Below are positions 11,141-25,200 of a stretch of 64,000 bases of DNA, in pieces. Location of the stretch: the NCBI RefSeq assembly GCF_052324685.1, contig NC_135228.1, positions 15,740,611-15,804,610 on the forward strand, written 5' to 3'. The translations under genes were made by a program, and so were the position numbers. The notes beneath the pieces were generated by a model. The model saw only the letters and a program-made list of their open reading frames with translations, ran no database searches and was not told the origin of the DNA. The stretch is from Brachyhypopomus gauderio (Eukaryota > Chordata > Actinopteri > Gymnotiformes > Hypopomidae). Every line of letters begins with the position of its first letter. The first letter of the stretch is position 1.

Positions 11141-13786
11141 TAACATATTACTGCAAATCCATGTGCATATTATCATTTATTGCTTAATTTGCACATATTA
11201 AACAATAAACATACACATGGGGTGCTAAGATATTCCTGCATTTGTTGTGAGATCTTGGTGAACTCATTGGGAAACAAGCAATTGACGACGTAGTTAATAT
11301 TTACACTTCTTGTATATGTTGTGAGCATACTATCGTACCTTTCCTTTATCTTTTGATGATCTTGCCTGATTAAAATTACTTGTGACTTCAGAATAACAGA
11401 AGTATCTTTGTTTATATGTCTGTTTTATCCTGCCTTTAACAGAATAACCCCCCCCCCAAAAAAAGGATAAAGAAAATCACTAGTATGATTTCCAGAAGTG
11501 TCTCATCAAAAGGAGTGAACAGCAAGTTGATTAGTTCAGCTTCATAACTGACAGTTGCACTGACTCAGCCGATTCAAAGTTGGATCCAGAAACACAAACA
11601 AACATAGTTGCATAAGGCTTCTGTGGTTAAAAACATCATGTAGTTAGTCAAATTCAGGTGGGGGAATTCAGGACCCCCACACTCTGTCCCCAAAGACAAC
11701 ACGCATTGACCTTGTTGTGTTCTTGCTGTCACAATTACTTATGTTTGCCCTGAATAGCAACACTGAATCCTACTGGCAAGTGGTGGAGAGTTATTCATTG
11801 GGACCTTGTTTTATTAAGATTTCAATCATGGTGATCATAGTGGTTGGCTCTAAAATACAAAAACCTTCATAAAGGTGTTGTCAGTTAATAATTTATGTTG
11901 GTAATGATGTGAAACTCCATCCTTCACAGATTTCTTAGAGACTGTTTTCAGATCAGTACAGTGATTGCCTGCTGAGACATGTTATCACTAAATACTTTAT
12001 TGTAGTAAAAAAAAGTGGGATTGTGCACTGAACAGCTGACACACTGGTAGGCTGGCTCAGACACAGATGCACAGAGGCCTCCCCTAAATCCCCAGACCAC
12101 GACCCAATCCTCCCCCGTGACGCTGAGATGCCCTAAGCAGCTTACGGCTTAATCTGGGCCCGGGGCTGCGGTGGACATCCAGAGGGGAGCGTGCTTCACA
12201 TGACCATGAATAAAACACTCACCTCCTCAGCTACTGGACCATTTATATGGCCATCGTAGAAACTTTGCTATACTGAATGCTGAGTTGGAAGACTGAATTA
12301 CTCTACTGAATCAGAGTGCTTTATGAGTGCGAGTTGGTACTGTATAAGTGAAAATGGGGCTCATTTCATGGCATAGGAAAGACTCAGTGTCCTCAAGTGT
12401 GCAGTTGGTAAAATCACTGCTATGTGTAGAGGTGTAGCTTACCTCAGGGACATGGGTTGTGTTGTTCACAGTATACTGCACTTTATAGCTACCTATATCC
12501 TTCCTGTGACTGCCAGTTGCTAAGTAACAGCAGTTGACACTTTACACTAAGATGCATAAGTGTGTATATTTTTTTGCTTTAAGAACTTTACAGTATTCAC
12601 AACACAACTAGGCAAGCAGAGTTTCACGGGACCATCATCCACTTCACAGGCCTTTTCCACCAAGTATCAACCATATAATGCTTGGAAATGTCGAAGGAGG
12701 CAGTTGGGGTGTGTGTGTGTGTGTGTTAGTGCTGGGAAAAGGGTTGGTCTGGAAGGTGCTTCAGCAAATCTGTATTTGAAAGACGATTAGAGCTTGCATT
12801 ACTTGTTTGCATATCAAAAAACTGCTTTCTAATATCAACAAAATGCACAAACGTCATGTGTTCCAGCCACAAGCAGAAGGCAAGATGACCTCATACTTGC
12901 AGCTCATGCCTATGACGGTCATGATTGTGTTCTGTTGCTTTAAGATATCATACTTATTAGTTGTTGATTTCTGCTAGAAGCAAAGTCAATAAAATGCTTG
13001 TATGTAATATTTTATATTATCTACATTGTCAAATATTACATTAGTCAGTGTAGTTATTTCAAACTGTGACACAGAAGGCAAATTTTCTATCCATGTGTGC
13101 AGCTCTCTCTCTTTCTTTCCATTCTTTAATTTCCATTCTCAATGCATATAACCTCATATAATGTAACATCTCATCATCTTTACAATGATGGATAGACTCA
13201 TCAAATAGACTCGGATCACACAGTTTATTAGAAACACTTGGGTTCATTGGCCACGTAATGACTAACAGAGGTGTTTCTAATAATAAATGTTCTAAAGTTT
13301 CTAATAAAGTGTGTAGTGAATGCAGCAGATTTTAAGCTAAATTAAAAACACAACATATCAACTATCGGCTTAAAAGTTAAAGTACGTTAATAAAGTTTGA
13401 TTCAGCGTTACACGATTATAGAAATCTGACGTCAGTCCACTGCTCATAGAGGTGTTTGGTCGGTTGCTGCTGACTTCAGTGTCACATTTCACAGCGGCAA
13501 GACAGATTATTGTCACAAAAATAGCCGTAGTACGTATGTGTAAAAGTGAGCATGTGCACGCCTTTCTTATAGAGCAAAAAATACCAGTTGACAGTTGTGA
13601 ATTTATAGTAATTATGTAACTTGGCATCCTGTCTGGATGGAGGGCAGACACGGAACATCTTGTCCTCTGACTAATTTTTTTGAGATGTTATAATTTCACC
13701 TTTTGATGGTAATCTGTGACTTGAAATTAAAGAATGATTGATAGCCAATGCTTGATCATTACCTCGCTGTCCCCTCCTGTCCCCAG
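11141..13786. other. No gene recognised
   Basis: Probable unc119 intron or flank. It contains a GC-richer patch near 12060-12200 without a readable exon, a short GT run at 12710-12726, and a short Tc1-MITE-like remnant with inverted TTTATTAGAAACAC and TTTCTAATAAAGTG motifs at 13217-13310. Confidence 0.5.
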
Positions 13787-16027
13787 ACTACCTGTGCGGC
13801 CCCGAGGACAATGTATACAACATCGACTTCACACGGTTTAAGATCAGAGACATGGAGACTGGGACAGTGCTGTTTGAGATCACAAAACCTCCAGCAACTG
13901 GTGAGTTTGGCTGAATGCGAATGACTCTACACAATTCTACAAAATTATAATAAACACAAAATAACATTACAAAAAAAAAACAAAATATTTCATTGGTTAA
14001 AAAGTTTCCTTGGCAGATACAATATCATATTTTTTATAATGATCTCTGCTGGTCACCTTTTGATGAGCAACGTATACTTAATTCTATTCTGTTGCTACCT
14101 ACTTTTTTGGGAGAAGGAAACACTAGTATTAAAAACATATCGGAAACAGTATTTAACTTCTTCATTGTTGACCTTTTTGTCTTTTACAAACAACAGCTGT
14201 GACATAATCACAGCTGAAAACACTACTGTGTGATGCCTTCTGTTGCAATTCAAAACACCTGCTGACTTTAATGAAACGTCACCCATAGGAATTAATTTAA
14301 TATACAGTAAGTCCACATTGATTTTGTCATGACATAACAAAGGTGTCATGTTCGATAAATGCCATCTCATCATAACCAAACAAACCTTTTTAAAATATTG
14401 GAGTGTGTCAATTCATATGTGCTATGTATCAGACAAAGGTGGCGAGAAGCGAGACGTGGACCCCAACGCGGGACGGTTCGTGCGATATCAGTTCACGCCA
14501 GCGTTCCTGCGACTGCGCCAAGTTGGAGCCACGTGAGTGTGACCGAGCTCTCCGGGGCCGAGGAACTTATCGGCAAAGTTACAAAATCTGATTTCTGATG
14601 GGGAAGTTAATATTGCAGAGTGACTTGATCTTTAAACTGATTAACGTTCTTGAATGAGCGGTAGATGTGACATTAATGAGGCTTTTTGTTCTTGTTAAAG
14701 ACGTAAATGAGCAAATGAGAATTTGGATTGAGGACAGGAAATGCCATGTAGAGATGTTGGGAGAAGATCTGTTCCACAGTAGAGTTCTACTTTGTAATAG
14801 TGAATGTCTTGCTGATGTCCGGGTAAATAAGCTGAAATGAAAAAGTGTCAAACATCATTAGGTATAATTAATACCACGCAGTGATTGTAATGGTGAAATG
14901 GATAGGGAGACCAAGACTAATGCAACAGGTATGTAATAAGTAATGAAAGAGAATTCCCTTATGCCATGCTCAGGACAAGCGGATGTCGGGCATCTGGAGG
15001 AAATGAGGAATGTGAATATTAATGGCATCTCTGAGTATGTGACCTTCATATTTAATTTCATAAGCGCTCAGCTACAGGGTAGACAATAGGACCGTCTGCA
15101 GTAGACTGAAGGCATCGTGAAGATGACCAGATGTTGAACGAATCCTCTCCACATGCTTTGTACCTCTCCGTTCCAGCGTGGAGTTCACCGTGGGCGACAT
15201 CCCCATCAACAACTTCCGCATGATCGAGAGGCACTACTTTCGCGATCAGCTGCTGAAGAGCTTTGACTTCGAGTTCGGCTTCTGCATCCCGAGCAGTAAG
15301 AACACGTGTGAGCACATCTACGAGTTCCCCCCGCTCTCCGAAGACATCAGTAAGTACCGCCGCGCCAACGCACGGACCGTGTCATGCCATCTGCACCCGT
15401 CTGAGCACGGTGGTCCTGGGTAGAGAGCACCCAGTATATCCGTTATATAGAACTTGGGTGACTACACGTAGTCGGTGACATCCAACATACTCAATAATTT
15501 TGATCTGTAGTCCAAGAAGCCTTTGAAATGCAGAACATACTAATGGTGAGTTTAGACTACGAGTCCAACAGCCTGCATTTCTCTCAGTAGTTTGACTCCA
15601 TCCTTAGATTGTTGACAGGGATGTAATCAGTTGTAGCATCATAAAACTAGGATTAGATTTACACCAATGTATTTGCGAACAACATGCAGTAGATAATGCA
15701 TTACAAAACAATTAATTTTGCGGACTGCTTAACTGGATCTAGATCAATACCAGTTTCCCTTTAAAAGCTATTAAAATCTTTTTTTTAACCCAATCTGATA
15801 TATTCTGATGGTGCAGGACATCATGGAACATCTGCATCTCAAGGATGAAGTCAAATTTCAGTCCATAGTTACGTAGAACCCGCTACACTCTTATGGGTCT
15901 CTGCTCTCTTCCAGTGCGTGAGATGATCCTGCACCCCTACGAGACGCAGTCAGACAGCTTCTACTTTGTGGACAACAAGCTGGTCATGCACAATAAAGCA
16001 GACTACTCCTACAGCGGAGGGCCCTAG
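13787..16027 (+). CDS. unc119: UNC119 lipid-binding chaperone, 5' partial (first exon not found)
   Basis: UNC119 proteins are cytosolic, PDE6-delta-like beta-sandwich chaperones that bind N-myristoylated cargo (for example transducin alpha and ciliary proteins) and carry it between membranes. Four exons are visible: 13787-13900, 14433-14532, 15177-15349 and 15915-16027, all with AG/GT borders and compatible phases (1, 2, 1). Together they encode the whole conserved core: [51 protein letters not shown], the [19 protein letters not shown] block, the [20 protein letters not shown] block, [14 protein letters not shown] and the C-terminal [11 protein letters not shown] followed by TAG. The [10 protein letters not shown] wording and the short linker before DPNAGR favour UNC119 over UNC119B. 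The low-complexity N-terminal exon of about 70 residues is not recognisable upstream, so it lies beyond the left edge or is too diverged to see. The gene is convergent with slc13a2. Confidence 0.93.
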
Positions 16028-19000
16028 TGTGGTCATCCAAGCTGACGCGGCGGACGGTCTGATTGGCTGACCTAAGGCCTTCCCACATTTGTTTGTGTGC
16101 ACCAATCATGCTTTCCCTGAATCCGTCACTGACAAAAACTGCCTGCCACACATTAATGCCTGTCTGTGTGAGAACCAGTCAGTGATTCGAGCATTATGAT
16201 TTCTCAGACACATACATATCATGAATATGTTTGACACTGCCATTATTTACTACACACCAGCAGGAATGGCCACTTAAAAGTTTATTAGTTACTTAACATT
16301 AGGGAATATTTTGGGAAGATTTTCATTTTTTTGCTTTGTATGCATGAGTATGGCCAAGGGAGATGATTTCGGGGTTATGTTTAGAGCTGTAAGCCTGACT
16401 GTTCCACTGTGGGTGTGACTGGGTAAAGATTCATTCTATGATCCTGCTGATTGCGTGTGTGCGCGCACGTGTTTTTGCGTGTGTGTGTGCGTGTAGACCC
16501 AAGCTGAAAAAGATTTGATTCCCTCTATCCTACAGATATTTAAATATATAGATGCAGATATTTATTCTTTCCATTTACCAGATTTCATACCTGTAAATGT
16601 TAGAACAGTAAAAGTGTTCACATATGATTTTTATTATGAGAATCTGATAGAGTAGTTGATACAGTGAGCTTATATTTGTGATACATTACACACATTTTGA
16701 TATGGGATAAATAACTTGTCACTTCGACATATTATGTGGAGGGGAAATATTTAATCAACCTACAAAACAGAGCACATTACCCAAGACCAAAAAATACTGT
16801 AATATACCAACAGTTAAGACCAACATTATTGTTACTGTAATAACGATCTCACAGAGAGAACCTTCCTATGTGTTTCCAAAAATGTCAGTGTGATCATGTC
16901 TACATTGTATGTTCATTCAGTCTTGAAGCAAAGAACGAAACGGGTTCTGTACATATAGATAATACAGGTGAACCAAAAATTGTCTTACAGGACAGAAAGG
17001 GAGTGCAACGTGTGTCATGGCCTTTGACATCATTTCTTGTCTGATTTGTGTAAGCTCTTTTGTACTTTTCAAAAAGCAAAAAGAACCGCTTTTATGTTTT
17101 GTTCTATGTTCTACAAAAAAAGGTCTGCAGACATTATCTACGAGGGATAGGGCCCCGTTTTCTTGGGCGCGCAAATGCTGTCGCTACGGATTAGCTGCGC
17201 CACTACGAAACCTTACGCATTTGCGTAACTTGTACCACGTGCGCATTTGAATGGGTTCGTGCCCTGCGCGAGCACGCCTGTGCGTACGGTGAAAAGAGGT
17301 GGGGGCTCCATGCACATAAAGCACAGCATGGCAAGGTGTCGCTGTTTTAATGAGGATTCAAATAGCTGTTCCACGGCTTCGTCTTAAAATATGACGGATG
17401 TTTTCACCGCAAAAAAAAAAACCGAACAATCTGCTATCCTAATCAAAGCACTAGGTGTAGGGTGCAAGCAAAATGCACGCTGAAAATACACAAATGTCCT
17501 TTACAATCGTAGTTTTAAATTATGGCAATAAATGGACATCATTTAGGATTCATTATTATTTAACAATTTATTGGAGGGTTAAAGGTAATCAGTCTTAACC
17601 ACCGAATCCTTACGAGATACACAAAGATTTTGACTGTTAACTACTAACGAATGGTCTGCCTGTCTGTTGCTACAGTTCACAGAAGGCCGAATAAGATCGC
17701 GGTCAAAAATATTTTCTATACAGGTCTGGCTTGCACCTTGGGTACATTACGGCATCTGTTCTGTAGTTAAACGTGTGTCGTGTTTTCTAGATTGCACATA
17801 GCACAGGGATTTGAAAGGTATTAGAGGATGAGGGCTGAGACGATATGAGATAATCACCATACCGTTCTGATTAAATTTCTCTTCAACCATCCCTGACGGT
17901 GCCATTACTGCGCCCGCATGGAGATCGCACGCGTCCTCTGGACACAACAGCGTGACTGCACGCGCAGTAGTAGCACGAGACGTGCTTCGTGTCGTCGTGT
18001 CCCAAACTCCATCGAACATTCCTTAACTCAAATGTTCCAGTGAGTTGCGTCCTTATGGGTGTTAGAGTATATAGCAGAGAGTAGGTTAAACATTCTATCC
18101 ACAAATGTGTTGTATCTATGATCTGTTTATTTGTAGTGCGAAAAAATGTGCATTTAGGAAAGTTATTTAATAAAACCAGTCTATTTTTATTTTGAGTTGG
18201 ATGGATGCCGTCAGACACTTGTCTTGAATCATAACAGTCAAGGTGGATGAACGTCGGTAACGTAACAGTTCTTTATTTTTTGTGATTTACTGTACATTAT
18301 TTTGAGGAAGAAAAAAAAAAACCCTGAAAAAATTGTGAAGTTTTGGACAGTTCAATTGCCAGTCTGGAATACAAGAAATAAATGTATCTGTGAGTTTTGA
18401 AATGTTTGATGTCTTTTTTTATGTACATTTCATTTTTTTAATCATTTGATAAGCAAATTGTTTAGCAAGGAAAAAAAATTTAATAATCACATTTTTATTC
18501 AGTTTATTAACTGGACTTCTACTGTAGAGAAAATGTAGCTGTTTGTGTACTACAGTAGAAGTTGTTGCTTAAGAAGCACTTAAGAACTTAAAAAGCAACT
18601 TTTTTGTTTGTTTAAAGGATTTAAACAAAATTTTTGCCATTTGTGTGCCACTTCCTAGTATGTGCCTCTTCTGTCACATGACATGGGAAAGCAAGAGGCA
18701 TCACATGCCTCCTCTGACAGCTATGGAGTCACTAATAAACTGCCTGCCAGGCGAAACTGCCAAGAAGGCTCGGCAGAACTGGCTGTAATGCGACTGGGCC
18801 TTCGTTCCAGCGAGTGTGTGACCGCGCCGATCCACATGGACTCTTGCTTTTCCTGAAGCAAAATGATAGCTGCTTGTGTTTGCATCCATCATAAAGGTAA
18901 TGCAGCTCTTCCCTGAAAAACTCAAGGAGGCTGACATTAAAGAAATGCTTTCAAACTATTCACAACTTTAAGTTTGAAAGGTTCGTTCGATTTGCTTTTA

Positions 19001-19271
19001 AAGGCAGCTGTATAAATCATTCCAGAAACACCAAATCACTTGTGGCATTTGAAAAAGTAGACAATAAATAAATATATAATATAAAGGTTGAGCCTTATGT
19101 CTGTGGATATTCTGTTTGATATTGCTTGCAAGAGTGGTGATGGGCCGGTTCTGGAAGTCCTGGTGCATGGTGACATCCTCTTTGGAGAAGCATGTGTTTG
19201 GGTGCTTTACTCTGTCCTCTCTCCTCGTAGCTGCCTCACTCATTCTGAAGGTGTGTGTGTGATGCGCGTCC
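16028..19271. other. Convergent 3' region between unc119 and slc13a2
   Basis: It holds the 3' UTRs of both genes. Minus-strand AATAAA matches at 18494-18499 and 18503-18508 (TTTATT on the plus strand) are plausible slc13a2 polyadenylation signals. A CpG-rich stretch at 17150-17300 resembles no coding exon. No further gene is seen. Confidence 0.5.
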
Positions 19272-22200
19272 TCATGGTATGCTTTCTGTGATGTTGGCCC
19301 ACGAGGGGAAGGTGTCCAGTTGAAACATCGCCATCCCCCACGTGTTAATTCCCAGGTTGATGCACAGAATGCCGATCATGTTTAGGATGATGCCTGCCTT
19401 TGCCTTGGGAAAGATCAAAAACAGTTATCTTTACACCTGTCAGAAGTATCCAGAAATACTGTTCTTGCTGACAAAACTGGTCACAAACTAAATGGGAAAG
19501 TTTGACTAAAGTCCATTTTTAAAGTTAAGTTTTTTTTGTTTGTTTTTGATTTTTATTTATTTTAATTTTTTACCAATTTCATTGGACATCTTTATTCTAT
19601 ACTTATAAGACAAAACTGTATACAAGTGTTGGCTAACTTCCCCTAATCCATTGCTGGCTTAGGGGAAGCCATCATCACTGGTGTTAAACATTGGTGGAAA
19701 ATGCAGAAATGGTCACTTCCAGTAGTTCATGGAAACATTGTTGGAAAATAGTGTAAAGTGCATAATAAATGTTGTGTACCATGTCCACGACTTTGAGTGT
19801 GCCATAGGAGAATGCAATGGCATTGGGTGGAGTGGCCACAGGTAACATGAAGGCCATGGAGGCACTGATGGTGCAGGGCAGCATAACATACAGGGGGTGG
19901 AGTTCAATAGCACAGGCCTGTAGGACAGACAAAAAATGCATACAGCCAGATGATGCCTACTGTGTGTGTGTGTGTTGTGGAGCTGCTTAAAGGAATTATC
20001 TGTGGGTGGATTAAGAATATTCTGGGCTTTTAACACACTAACAGCAAATGTGCTTCAGGCTCTGTCATTGTTCTTTACATAAAACACTTATATTTAGCAT
20101 CCATTAGCATGTAATCTCTCAGTGGTCTGAGTAAAACATAACTAACAATAAAAGTAACAACAATATCTTCATGTTTCAGAGGCTGACACACTTCAGCTAC
20201 AAATAGTCCGTTAATGATTTCTAATAGCTTCAGTGCACTTAGTTAGCAAGGCCACAGTGTTCCACTAAATTCTTACCATGGAGGCGAGTATGGGTAGGAA
20301 GAGGGTGGTAGTTGCTGTGTTGCTGGAACACTCTGTGAAAGTGCCCACCAGCAGGCAGAGCAGAAGGGAGATGGCAAAGGGTGGGATGGTCTTCAGGGGA
20401 GCAAGACTCTGCCCCAGCCACATCGACAGTCCAGAGACCTTCACATCATCATCAATTGGGTTATAGTTACAGCACAAAGACCGTCCATGGCTCATCATTT
20501 CACGATTGACAAACACTTATAATAATAAGCTAATAATCATGGCCAAGTCATGTGTCTAAATTCATATATCTAAATAGTTACAGCCATTTTGAAGCCTTTG
20601 ATATAACACAACCATATACACCAATTACCTACAACATTAAAACTACCAGGGGAAGCAGCCTGGGGAAGAGATGACACCACATTGCATTATGGGAAGAATG
20701 TAAACTAATGCGATACTCTAGTGTTTCATGTTCTAGCAATGTTTTGCTGTCAGATCTTGGATCCTGGCACCATGAAAATTACTTTTGACACATACCTACC
20801 TAAACATTCCTGCAAACCAACTACACTCTTTGGCAACAGTCTTCCCTAATGGCAGTGGCCACCAATATGATAATGCACCATGCCATACTGCAATAATTAT
20901 TCTGGAATGGTTTGAGAAACATGACAAGGAGTTCAAGGTGTTGATTAACCTACAAATTCCCCAGATCTCAGTTTGAAATGTCTGTGGGATGTGCTGACAA
21001 AGCAAATCCAATCCGTGGTCATGCCATGCTACTTCCAGAACTTATAAAATCCTCTGCTAACATTGGTGGAAGATACAAAAGGCCTTGTTGAGTCAGTGCC
21101 TTGATGGGTGGGTCAGTGCTATTTTGGGATTGACAATATTTGGCATGTGGTTTTAATGTTATGGCTGATGGGTGCGTGTTGCGTCTTTTTACCTCACTGC
21201 CGCCAGCCAGAGCAAATCCACCTCCCAGGAGCAGGATAATGTTCCAAGGCATGCGTTCATGCACCACAGACCAGACCAGCAGAGCTGGCACGGACTTCCG
21301 TTTACTCTGGGCTGGCATAGCTGCATGGCCTCCTGCTTAACACAACACCTGCTCAGTTCATCTGTCTTGGGAGGTAGATGATGAGCTACAAGAAGTCTCT
21401 TACAAGGGACCAGGAGTCCCATAGAGGGCTCTCACCTCCTTCCTGTGCTCCTTCCTGCCCATAACCGTCCTCCTCCTCTTCCTCCTCATTGATGCAGGAG
21501 GAACAACATGTCAGCTGGGAAGGGATGATGAAGAACAGAAGTGACATGAGAATGGCCACCGTGCCGTCAGTCACGAACCTGTAACAGAACCAGACAGCGG
21601 TTATTGAATGGACGATTCAGTTGGTTCTAGAACGTTTTCCTATTTTTCTGCTATTATGACATGCGGTTTGTCCAGAGTTTTGACCACAGTGGCATTATTT
21701 GTGCAATTATATAATTACAGCATTTGTAACATCCAGATGTAACTTTGCTCTGCAATTCTTTTTAATTCACTGCAGATTGAATTCTAGGCTACATTTGGAT
21801 TTGCATCTCACTATGTTCCTTTTTGTATTATTTTTTTACTGTTTTGTTCTGTATTGGATTGAAATACCGGTGAACGAAATGGATTTACTTCTAATGTATT
21901 TTGTGGGAAATTTTAAGATGCTGCTTGTATACTTGCTATTAATTTCAACTCAACAACAGACCATTTACATACACCCAGGGCCTATTGCTACTGTGTGCTG
22001 TATGTCCTGACTGAATACATTTATAGTATAACATCAAGAGACTTCTAAATGTGACGATTCTGCACTTACTGTCCATGCTCGTTGAAGTAAGCTGCCCACC
22101 CTGGCATGAAGCCTGGCTCCCTGGTGAACCACAAGACCACCAGTACCACAAAGATGGTGAGCACTGCGCCCTCCGCAAACTTCATCCTCCCCAGCTTCTT

Positions 22201-25200
22201 ATATTCATCCTTCATCACTTTGTAAGCCTCACGGTCCGCTTCACTATAGGAGTTGCAGCCAAATGACTTCTTGAAGCTGGAGGGGAAACAGCAGTGCTGT
22301 GTCAGGTTACACATCAACCAGCAACATCATGTCGTATTGACATGGGCAGTCTCACTGTTTTTTTGTGCCAAACATCGAAAGTCCATGAGAATTTGCATTT
22401 CACCACAAACAAGTTTTAGTGCTGTGTACCACATGCAGGTAACATTCAAGGAAACTCACTTCAAGCCCAGATACATGAACTGCAGCCATATCCAGGACAG
22501 AAGAAGCATCAGCAACATGTTGGGGAAGGAAAAGCCAAACCAGCTGGCAAAGTTGATCACGCCAGGGTTATGCTTGAAGATACTGTGAAGATAGAGATTT
22601 AGTTAGCAGAAAGAATATCTAGATGGACTGACATTAGGATTGGAGGTTTGAATCAAAATCTAAACTTTCAAAAAAGTTGGGAAAGTGTGGAATTTATTAT
22701 TGCCTTTATCTGGGTATTTTCAATGTAAGAACCTCTGTGATATGTTTTTTAAATGAAACAAAGACATTTCTCAGATGTAGAGTATGAAGCTATAAGAAAC
22801 TGCAAATCTCCTGTCTAACAGAAACAGCTCAACCAAACACATGAGAGTGCCCATAGACGAGATTAGCTAAGCAGCCTTACTTGTCCATCTGGCCCTTGAG
22901 GATGAGGTTGGGCGTGGTGCCTGTAAGAGTGGCAGTACCCCCAATGCTGGCAGAGTAACACACACACAAGCTCATTCCTTTATTTAGCAGGAGGTACTTC
23001 TCCTCACGAGCCTTCCTCCTGATGGCCAGGTTGAGATCCTCTCCATTCTCTGCACTGGAGATCTCACCTGTTATGACCCAGGGCAGCACAGGTGTGAGTG
23101 GGATCCCATGCCTGACACCAGATCAGCGTTTGCGTACCCCAGGCCTGCAGCACCACAGCACTCGTGAGTCATTCCTGCTCTAATACAGCGTTATGAAGAA
23201 CTCATCCAATGGCTGTGCAGCAAAGGGACCGGGACCAGCAAAGACTGAACTTGGCAAACCAGAAATACACTTAATATTAATGTCAGACTAATATTAACGA
23301 TTTGCTGCTCTTGAAGAAAATGTTATGTTAAACACGAAGCACACGCGAATGAATTGTTACGTTTTTCTTGGATGAGGTCCAGTGGCACTTTGGTGTTGAT
23401 GACTTCGGCCATCTCGAAAGCCTTGTTGTCTCTGCCCTGCCGCACTTCCCGCTCGTCACGCTCGGCCTCGTTGTTGCTGAGCTGCTCCAGCACGGCCTGG
23501 GCTATGGGCAGCATCATGGCGGTGCTGGCCGTGTTACTGATCCACATCGAGAGGAAGGCCGTTACCAACATGAAGCCCATCATCAGCCTAGAGGCAAAGG
23601 GGAGGGGCAACATAAATATGTATTCCACTGTATGTGCCGTGGGTTGTGTCCTATGAGTAAGCGTGCATTCTCACAGAGCAGGTCGAACTCCCACGATCAG
23701 CAGCACGGCCAGGGCGATGCGTTTGTGTAAATTCCAGTACTCCACGGCGATCGCCACCAGCAGGCCGCCGATGAACAGCATGTTGGAGTCCTTCAAATAC
23801 ATCACGCAGACCTACAGCAAACACATAAATTGCATGCTTGTTCATATTTTGTTGTTAATTTTCCAGGTTTTGAGAAGCAAAGAGCAGAATCATTGGGAAA
23901 ATGTACGATTAGAAGGCTGTGTGACGTCATTCAGGAGGGGTTACTGATCAAATTAGGGATGTTATAGGTGCTCATCATGGCATAGTTAAATACAATTAAA
24001 ATCATTAAAATATAAAATGAAAATAAAGTCAGTCAATTCAAATTGACTGATCTTGTATGCTTGTTTTAGTTTATGTGGATTTTAGTGGACAATGAGGAAT
24101 GTTGTGCTTTTGGAGCTGGTGGAAACTGAGATACAGATCATGTTAAGATCCTTTAAGTTATATCTGTCAATATAATATTAAATTATTTGTAGCAATTTAG
24201 ACCTGAGATATCAACCTTACGGTGCAATAAGATGTCTTAGACTATTGGTGAAGGATTAACTATAACCAGTAATAACTGATTACTCCATATGTATATAAAC
24301 TTTTAGAGCTATAAAGGAACATCATGTATCATCATACGATGGAATTGTGCAAAAGTACTTTGCCTGTGTTTCAAGTTACCACAGGATAAAGGATGATCAG
24401 GAATTACCTCTTCAGACTTCATGATGCCAAGCATGGGGAAAAGGATGACTGGGAGCAGGGCGGTGACAGCCAGAGGCAAGCACTCTGTACACCAGTACAG
24501 CGCCATCACGATGATGACGAAGCCACATTTTGCCTCCTGCAGCACATAATAAAATGTGTCGTCTTGAGAAACTGGTCTCCATAACGGTGACAAAGATTCG
24601 AGCAGGGTGAAGATGGTGCTGAAAAGATCTCTGAAACAACTTGTTACAGACTACACAAACAGGGAACTGAGAAGGTGATCACTGTGTCAGCATGGATTGC
24701 ACAAATGCATTTTCTCATGCCTTGGTGAGCTAGTTGCAGCTTGTATCCCATAACCTCCAGATCTCCATGAGAAGAGCACGTTAAGGCGCCTCATGACAGA
24801 TCCACTGCTTTGGAACATGCTGATAAGATAACACTGTATTTATCTCCAAAGGGAAATTGGAGTGTTCCAACAGTGAACATATTGTATAACAGTACAATAT
24901 GATAATAGTAACCTCTAGACATACATAAGTCATAAACAAGTTTTCACTTTTATCTTTGGGACCACTGAATTTTATAGTTCTTTAGATATAGTTTTATAGG
25001 ACACCCATAAGACAATCACAATGGATGATTAAAATTATCTGGCCCACTAGCTACTCATTAAACGTGACTCCCTGTACTGTAAGTTACTTTGGATAACTAC
25101 TAAAAAGGCAATTAAGAGGACTTAACATTTGTGAAATAATAGTGGTAATGAGCAGTAGAAAGCTATGAATTAAACATACTTCCACACAGACTAAAAGAGC

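Noticed and set aside
17150..17310. CpG-rich stretch considered as a promoter or exon
   Set aside because: No conserved reading frame or splice sites, and it lies between two convergent 3' ends where no promoter is expected; left unassigned.
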